From Candidatus Zixiibacteriota bacterium (GTDB lineage: Bacteria; Zixibacteria; MSB-5A5; GN15; JAAZOE01), in the NCBI GenBank assembly GCA_036480375.1, contig JAZGGI010000043.1, positions 1 to 49,254 on the forward strand: DNA of 49,254 nucleotides, written 5' to 3'. Of this stretch, positions 44,720-49,254 are shown piece by piece. Each line of letters opens with the position of its first letter. Positions within the stretch are counted from its first letter, which is position 1. Below the pieces are notes generated by a model. The model ran no database searches, had not been told where the DNA came from, and saw nothing but the letters and a program-made list of their open reading frames with translations. A program made the translations under genes and the position numbers.

Positions 44720-46096
44720 TCACCTCATTTGTCTATGACCCTTCAGCAGGACCCATCCGATCCCAACGTGAGACAAGAGGCCTGCCAATAACATAATTTC
44801 GTACGGCAGGTTGACAATTGCACCCAGCATTATTGCAAAGATTCGCAAGTCCCTCTTGATGAGCTTGCCGAATAGACCACCTGGCGGCTTTGACCGGAAA
44901 CGAATTACGTACTCCTTCTTGACGTAACTTGCCATGATAAAACCAGTTAGAGCGAATATTGCACCCAGCCATACGGCTGCATGCGGGTGAGCAAGCCAAT
45001 ATCCTAAAGAGACACCAGCCACAACTGCTGTGTCGGCATACCTATCCAGAATTGTATCAAACCACCCACCGAACCTGCTCGATTGGAATCTGAGCCGGGC
45101 AACCTCTCCATCGCACCCGTCAACGATTGAGGATAGCTGGATCACCAAACCGGCCAGGATCGTCCAGATATATCCGCCCAGACAGAACATGATTGCTCCA
45201 GTGATGCCGACCGCAAAGCTCATTAGTGAGATTCCATTGGGGCTGATAGGAGTGCGGGCAAGTATCTCAGAGATCCGGCGCGATACTGGACGATTTAGAT
45301 AACGGGAAACAAAACCGTCTTCGTCGGGTTTTGACAGACTCTGCAGCAAGGCCCTCCTGGCACGACCCAGACTCTTCGGCGTATCGACGTCGAACCAGAA
45401 CCGCTTGCCAATTGTGACGGCTCGGAATTCACGACTCCTAATCAGCTCCGCGAGTCCCGCTGAAAGGGAGTGCTGTCCTTTGTCCCTGGCTACTACCAGA
45501 GCATCAAACAGGGAGGGTTGACAGAGGAAGAGCCCAGTATCTACGGCATCGAAGGACGTTTCCCCTTTGCCGATACCGGTAATAACATTTCCATTCAGCT
45601 GGATTTTGGTGGCGTCTTCCAACTCAAACACACGGTCAGGATGAAGATCAACCGCCAGCAGACAATCAGTTGTATTCTTTCCTGCTGTAAGCAACAGTCG
45701 TAGAATCGCAGGATCGAAGAGGTGATCACACATCAACAGAAAAAAGGAACGACTTATGTAGGGAGCTGCTGATAGAGCGGAGGATCCATTCCCCTCTCTC
45801 CAATTCGGGTTTTCTACCGGTTGGATCAAGACGGATAACCTCTGCTCAAGTACATGCAGATAAGGGATCATTATGTCCGCATGATATCCAATCACCACGT
45901 AGAACTCCAGAACCCCAACCTCTTTGCACGACAAAATGGCTCTTTCCAGGAGAGTCAGACCGAGAATCGGGGTGAGAGGCTTTGGGCGTCCTCCATTCAC
46001 TCCGTTCAGGCGGTGCCCCTCGCCAGCAGCCAGTATCACAGCAGGTGGTACAGTCCCCGTAGAGGCTGGGACTGCTGTTTCAGCTGTTATGTGCAT
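44720..46096 (-). CDS. Bifunctional nucleotidyltransferase/CDP-alcohol phosphotransferase (IPCT-DIPPS-like)
   Basis: 458 aa. The N-terminal half is a sugar-phosphate-type nucleotidyltransferase: VILAAGEGHRLNGVNGGRPK at 20-39, LLMCDHLFDP, and FDAVDTGLFLC. From about 265 on is a multi-helix membrane domain with the complete CDP-alcohol phosphotransferase motif DGCDGEVAR(x8)GGWFDTILD near 325-350. The same fusion in Archaeoglobus and Thermotoga couples CTP to inositol-1-phosphate and then joins CDP-inositol to a second inositol phosphate, giving di-myo-inositol-phosphate. The neighbouring inositol-monophosphatase-like gene supports an inositol substrate here, though another polyol is possible. 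Its ATG lies inside the end of that gene with AAAGGTGAT upstream. Confidence 0.8.
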   Translation of the reverse strand: MHITAETAVPASTGTVPPAVILAAGEGHRLNGVNGGRPKPLTPILGLTLLERAILSCKEVGVLEFYVVIGYHADIMIPYLHVLEQRLSVLIQPVENPNWREGNGSSALSAAPYISRSFFLLMCDHLFDPAILRLLLTAGKNTTDCLLAVDLHPDRVFELEDATKIQLNGNVITGIGKGETSFDAVDTGLFLCQPSLFDALVVARDKGQHSLSAGLAELIRSREFRAVTIGKRFWFDVDTPKSLGRARRALLQSLSKPDEDGFVSRYLNRPVSRRISEILARTPISPNGISLMSFAVGITGAIMFCLGGYIWTILAGLVIQLSSIVDGCDGEVARLRFQSSRFGGWFDTILDRYADTAVVAGVSLGYWLAHPHAAVWLGAIFALTGFIMASYVKKEYVIRFRSKPPGGLFGKLIKRDLRIFAIMLGAIVNLPYEIMLLAGLLSHVGIGWVLLKGHRQMR

Positions 46097-46920
46097 ACGG
46101 TATCACCTTTCAATTGTTGAACGAGAACTGCGTGCAGTTCGGGCGACCCGCTGGCAATGATCGAAAAACGTTGCGTAAGGTCTGTGATATCAGGAATCGG
46201 TTCTCCTTCCGGTCCGGATATGGTTCCTCCGGCCTCGGTAAGAATGAGGGAGGGGGCCAGGAAGTTCTCAGGTGTAAGGCGATCGCGCAGATCCAGATGC
46301 GCGTCGATGGAACCGTAAGCGACCAACGTTATTGCTTGAGTAGCACATCCTAAGGAGCGGACCCCCCGGGCGCGAGAAAGGACATTTGCCAGAGGCGCTC
46401 TCACTGCAAAATGGTTCATTTCGCAACTGATCATGGCGCTCTTCAGAATATTGCATGTTCCCGCACGGATCTGCTTACCGTCGCAGGACGCCCCGTTTCC
46501 CCGCTCCGCAATGCAAATGTGCCCGGTAACCAGATCACCCACTAACGCATATTGGACTGATTCAACTGAAATTGGACAAGACCGTGGGATCAATGCCACA
46601 GCCATGCTAACGGGTGCTATTCCACGGGCGAAGTTGTCCGAGCCATCTACCGGATCCAACACTACAGTGAATTCGGGCTGTCCATTGCCGAACTTGCGAG
46701 GTAAACCCTCTTCAGATAACAGCACGGTCGAATACGGGAAACGCTCCTTGAGGTAAGCACAAACTGCCTCGTTAGCTGTAAGATCGAACCATTTGACTAT
46801 ATCCCCTTTGGCGTTACGCGTAGGTTTACGGATAGAGCCAACGTCGCCAGCGGCCACAGCTCGTTGCACATCTCGAAAGATTGACTCAAGATGGGTCATA
46901 ATCGAAATCGACACATTCAT
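46087..46920 (-). CDS. Inositol-monophosphatase-family phosphatase
   Basis: 277 aa from the ATG at 46920 (GAGAGG 9 nt upstream). Lithium-sensitive phosphatase fold: VLLSEEG supplies the first Glu, VVLDPVDGSDNFARGIAPVS is the metal-binding DPxDGxxN motif, and ILTEAGGTISGPEGEPI the C-terminal signature. At the usual third metal ligand, WDxAAG before EAGG, this protein reads PENFLAP, apparently Asn instead of Asp. It overlaps the IPCT-DIPPS-like gene by 10 bp, so it could remove phosphate from inositol phosphate or from the phosphorylated di-inositol intermediate. A CysQ-like nucleotidase role is less likely given the partner. Confidence 0.82.
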   Translation of the reverse strand: MNVSISIMTHLESIFRDVQRAVAAGDVGSIRKPTRNAKGDIVKWFDLTANEAVCAYLKERFPYSTVLLSEEGLPRKFGNGQPEFTVVLDPVDGSDNFARGIAPVSMAVALIPRSCPISVESVQYALVGDLVTGHICIAERGNGASCDGKQIRAGTCNILKSAMISCEMNHFAVRAPLANVLSRARGVRSLGCATQAITLVAYGSIDAHLDLRDRLTPENFLAPSLILTEAGGTISGPEGEPIPDITDLTQRFSIIASGSPELHAVLVQQLKGDTVCT

Positions 46921-47058
46921 AGCTAATATCCTCTCAGCTGTTTGACAGACAAACAACTGCTCTCATCTCTCGGATACCCGTCTGTCCGGATTGCGATTTG
47001 TGAAGTGCCTGATAAACGTGGATGGTCAGGAATAGAGGGACATCCGAGTCTCCTAACT

Positions 47059-47385
47059 CTATCCTTCCCAGTGACAATCAAATAACAATAATCGATCGAT
47101 CCTGTCAAGTGGTATTTTTAAGAGAAGGCGTACCAATAAGTACACTGTCTTCAATAATTTTTGAAATATGTAATCATCATCATACTTCTTCAAATTCGAT
47201 AAGGATAAAACTGTATTTGAGAAATGTTGATTTGCCGAGGAACTAAAACGTATCGCGAAGTCGGAGCAATAAAATACGGATCGATCTTTGGTGAGATGAA
47301 ATTTTTCTGCGATTAGTTTTGCTAATTGGTTTTTGTCATTGATCCCATCGTTGTCCTTGATGGTTCGTATCAGCTGTCCGAGGGA
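47059..47385 (-). pseudogene. Start-less remnant, possibly the restriction endonuclease partner of the methyltransferase
   Basis: An open frame of 108 codons without any ATG. The first 70 or so codons are convincingly protein-like: LIRTIKDNDGINDKNQLAKL, then FHLTKDRSVFYCSDFAIRFS, then FSNTVLSLSNLKKYDDD. The remainder turns into composition typical of non-coding DNA. An ATG just upstream (47393) would join this frame if one base were restored near 47374, giving MNDPSD-LIRT. I recall similar N-termini in type II restriction enzymes beside beta-class methyltransferases, but this is memory, not a search. It lies 33 bp after the methyltransferase stop on the same strand. Truncated and frameshifted, so non-functional. 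Confidence 0.55.
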
Positions 47386-47418
47386 TCATTCATCAAACAG
47401 ACCTAACGCTGTTTTGTT

Positions 47419-48375
47419 TCAATTCCTGGATGGTTTTTCTGATTTCTGATCATTCAGACTATTCCTTTCCCAGAACATACCATCCGAATAACCTTGGATA
47501 GAAGGATCTTTCTCTGCCAGTTTCAAGCGCTTCGCTGCCCAACAACAATATTCGTGATTAAGCTCAATGCCACAGAAGCGTCGACTCAGTTTTCTCGCTA
47601 CAACGGCAGTTGTTCCGCTTCCAAGAAACGGGTCAAGGATAAAATCCTCAGGACGGGAGCTCGCCAAAATCAGTTTGGCAATCAATTTCTCCGGCTTTTG
47701 GGTTGGGTGATCAGTATTTTCAGGCATTGACCAGAAAGGTATTGTTATGTCAGACCAGATATTTGATGGGTATGTGAGGCGATAATTCCCATTTTGGGAT
47801 TCTTCCCAGTCCTTTGGTGCGCCGTTTTCCAGGCGATAAGGAGCTATTACTCGTCTCTTTAGTTTCACTGCATTCACATTGAAGTAGTAATCATCACTAC
47901 AGGTACAAAACCAAATATCTTCTGTGTTGTTCTTCCAATTTGATTTTGCTCCCCGGCCTTTCTCGCGCTCCCAGGTGATTCTATTGCGGACCTGAAAGTG
48001 CTGATTTAGCACTGGAAAAATGAGATTGGAAGTTTTCCAATCACTACATACGTAAATCGATGCGTTTGGCCGCAAAAACCGCCTTAGAGAAGATACTATA
48101 TCGGCGAACCACGATACATATTCCTCGGCTTGTTTGGATTTAAACATGTGGCCATTGTAGTTTTTGGTAAGATTGTAGGGTGGATCCATTACGAGTAGGT
48201 CGACAAAACTATCGGGCAGATATGCTCTCGCCTCAGTAAAATCTTGATGCAAGATGGTGTCGGTAATTGACTTAACGCTTACAGGAGCTGAAACCTGAAG
48301 AAAGGATTTCGAAAAATGCTTTATTTCAGCCTTAGTACAGTCCAATGTTCTATTTCGAGGAGCTCGATTCTTCAT
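47419..48375 (-). CDS. Beta-class site-specific DNA methyltransferase (N6-adenine or N4-cytosine)
   Basis: 318 aa. Catalytic motif IV VMDPPYNLTKNY is at 62-73 and the SAM-binding motif LDPFLGSGTTAVVARKL at 247-263. The order IV before I, with the recognition region between (about 135-225), is the beta class, like M.HinfI. HPTQKPEKLIAKLI near 223-236 is also typical. It methylates an amino group of A or C in a short DNA motif that cannot be read from the sequence. No intact nuclease is adjacent; the remnant just downstream may be its former partner, making this a solitary modification enzyme now. Confidence 0.92.
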   Translation of the reverse strand: MKNRAPRNRTLDCTKAEIKHFSKSFLQVSAPVSVKSITDTILHQDFTEARAYLPDSFVDLLVMDPPYNLTKNYNGHMFKSKQAEEYVSWFADIVSSLRRFLRPNASIYVCSDWKTSNLIFPVLNQHFQVRNRITWEREKGRGAKSNWKNNTEDIWFCTCSDDYYFNVNAVKLKRRVIAPYRLENGAPKDWEESQNGNYRLTYPSNIWSDITIPFWSMPENTDHPTQKPEKLIAKLILASSRPEDFILDPFLGSGTTAVVARKLSRRFCGIELNHEYCCWAAKRLKLAEKDPSIQGYSDGMFWERNSLNDQKSEKPSRN

Positions 48376-49254
48376 TGTCTTTGATCAACTCTATTTTCGT
48401 ATGGGCACGGATTAAATGCACCGGTTTCACTCTTTAGTTTCAACAATCGTTGAATAAAATAACCTGATTCAGTGAAGACCGCAAGCCATATTTATAGCCG
48501 ACCTTAAATACAAGCTAAATCAATAAACTCGGAGAAAAAACTGTACTTCGTCAGACAATTTGGACACGATTAGTTAAAAGCTAAGACATGGTTTGTCTAA
48601 TGGCAATGGCTCCTTGGTAGTTTCGTTTCCTCTGCTTCACAGTAGATAATGAGGGAAAACACCAGATACAGATATCCCGCAAGCATTTGTTATTACCACA
48701 GTTTTTTGTTTGGTGCTTTCTGTTGTTTTGAATACTAAACAGGCTCATAATCCGAAGATGGAATACTAATGCATCACGCCGATTTCCGCCTTGATATAAT
48801 CACAATTTCAATTGGTATCGTTTCACCTTTTTGAGTTGCATCTATGTTACAAATTCCCCTGGGGACGCCATTTTTACAATCCATTGTATCTCTTTGGGAT
48901 ACCCCGAGATATTTTCGAATTAGCACTCATGTTCATGGACAGTATGGTTACGTGTCGCCTTTGAATGTAGTCTATAGTTAGAAAAGAGAACCTCTTACAA
49001 TCCATAAGTGTGTCATGAAATCGTTTCAAGCCACTTGCCAAAACCAAAAGTGTCTCTTTAATTATGGCTTGAAAAATCCGAAATGTTTTGTAGATATGTA
49101 AGACCTCGTGAGACATATTGTTGTATGTTGTAGCGACTGTCTTTAATGTCAAGCTAATTTAGGGTTCCACCTTTCTTTTTTTGCGAGCATCGTGTTAAGA
49201 ATGGTTATCATTTTCCTCATCACTGCAACCAAGGCGGTCATTTTGCTTTTTCCT
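48376..49254. other. Terminal region without a credible gene
   Basis: 879 bp, AT-rich. The longest open frame (48874-49152, minus strand) has no ribosome site and an unconvincing composition. I see no RNA gene, terminator or repeat that I can support. It may be decayed island DNA or the upstream region of a gene beyond the window. Confidence 0.4.

Noticed and set aside
46923-47108. Minus-strand ORF of 61 codons upstream of the inositol-phosphatase-like gene
   Set aside because: It reads the leader region in another frame and has no start signal of its own.
47080-47108. Possible promoter for the inositol-type operon (TTGACA at 47103-47108)
   Set aside because: The -35 is perfect but the hexamer at 17 bp (TTATTT) is a poor -10, and the leader would be long; not strong enough to list.
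48874-49152. Minus-strand ORF of 92 codons at the window end
   Set aside because: No ribosome site, no hydrophobic or domain pattern, and AT-rich composition; too weak to call.

Overview
The window looks like a chromosomal contig from an uncultivated Gram-negative bacterium of the FCB superphylum; my best guess is candidate phylum Zixibacteria or a near relative. The basis is inference from style. There are short dockerin-type tails (GDANxD..VNVGDAVFLINxIF..GxPP) on secreted proteins, a C-terminal NYPNPFNPST/FlgD-like sorting domain, C-terminal-Phe outer-membrane barrels, lipoproteins, and a pilMNOPQ cluster. Base composition is moderate, with purine-rich Shine-Dalgarno sequences before most genes and many clean rho-independent terminators.

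Layout. 1-315: intergenic DNA carrying a dispersed, hairpin-rich repeat that recurs inverted near 15.5 kb. 316-5975: a small secreted protein, a rhodanese lipoprotein, a secreted M14 carboxypeptidase with a dockerin tail, a secreted SagB-type nitroreductase coupled to an RSH-type Cys/His domain fused to a DUF2250-like winged helix, and glutamine synthetase. 6190-12465: a 2091-residue secreted protein with 13 tandem Cys-rich modules, a cohesin-like domain, a dockerin and a sorting tail. 13-15.4 kb: a Trm112-like protein, a lipoprotein and two paralogous outer-membrane barrels. 15.3-16.05 kb: repeat-rich non-coding DNA. 16.05-19.1 kb: a three-gene operon (acyl-CoA ligase, YjbQ, MtnA). 19.3-27.7 kb: an invasin-like Ig lipoprotein, the type IV pilus machinery pilM-N-O-P-Q and a GspH/FimT-like pseudopilin. 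28-37.1 kb: PKD/dockerin protein, HAD phosphatase, S41 protease, two secreted unknowns, rlmN, a 64-aa protein, phaR, a receiver-only response regulator and a nitrilase-family amidase. 37.2-40.55 kb: the housekeeping operon smpB-amidase-murI-rdgB.

From tRNA-Pro(UGG) at 40.6 kb to the end, the DNA looks like an accessory island. It holds a secreted ankyrin/zinc-metallopeptidase protein flanked by the tRNA and by a decayed copy of the tRNA region, then a 605-aa putative flavin TIM-barrel protein with a Cys-rich C-terminal part. A two-gene operon follows: an inositol-monophosphatase-like enzyme and a fused nucleotidyltransferase/CDP-alcohol phosphotransferase resembling the di-myo-inositol-phosphate synthesis enzyme. 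Last come a beta-class DNA methyltransferase and, just downstream of it, a start-less remnant of an unlisted ORF that may be its lost restriction partner.

Two regulatory themes stand out. At least three genes without a Shine-Dalgarno sequence (HAD phosphatase, phaR, the 605-aa gene) have a sigma70-like -10 box only 6-7 nt before the start codon, so their mRNAs should be leaderless. The phaR promoter also carries a perfect GTGCA-C-TGCAC palindrome between -35 and -10, suggesting autorepression. All functional calls rest on motif recognition by eye; no database search was run.
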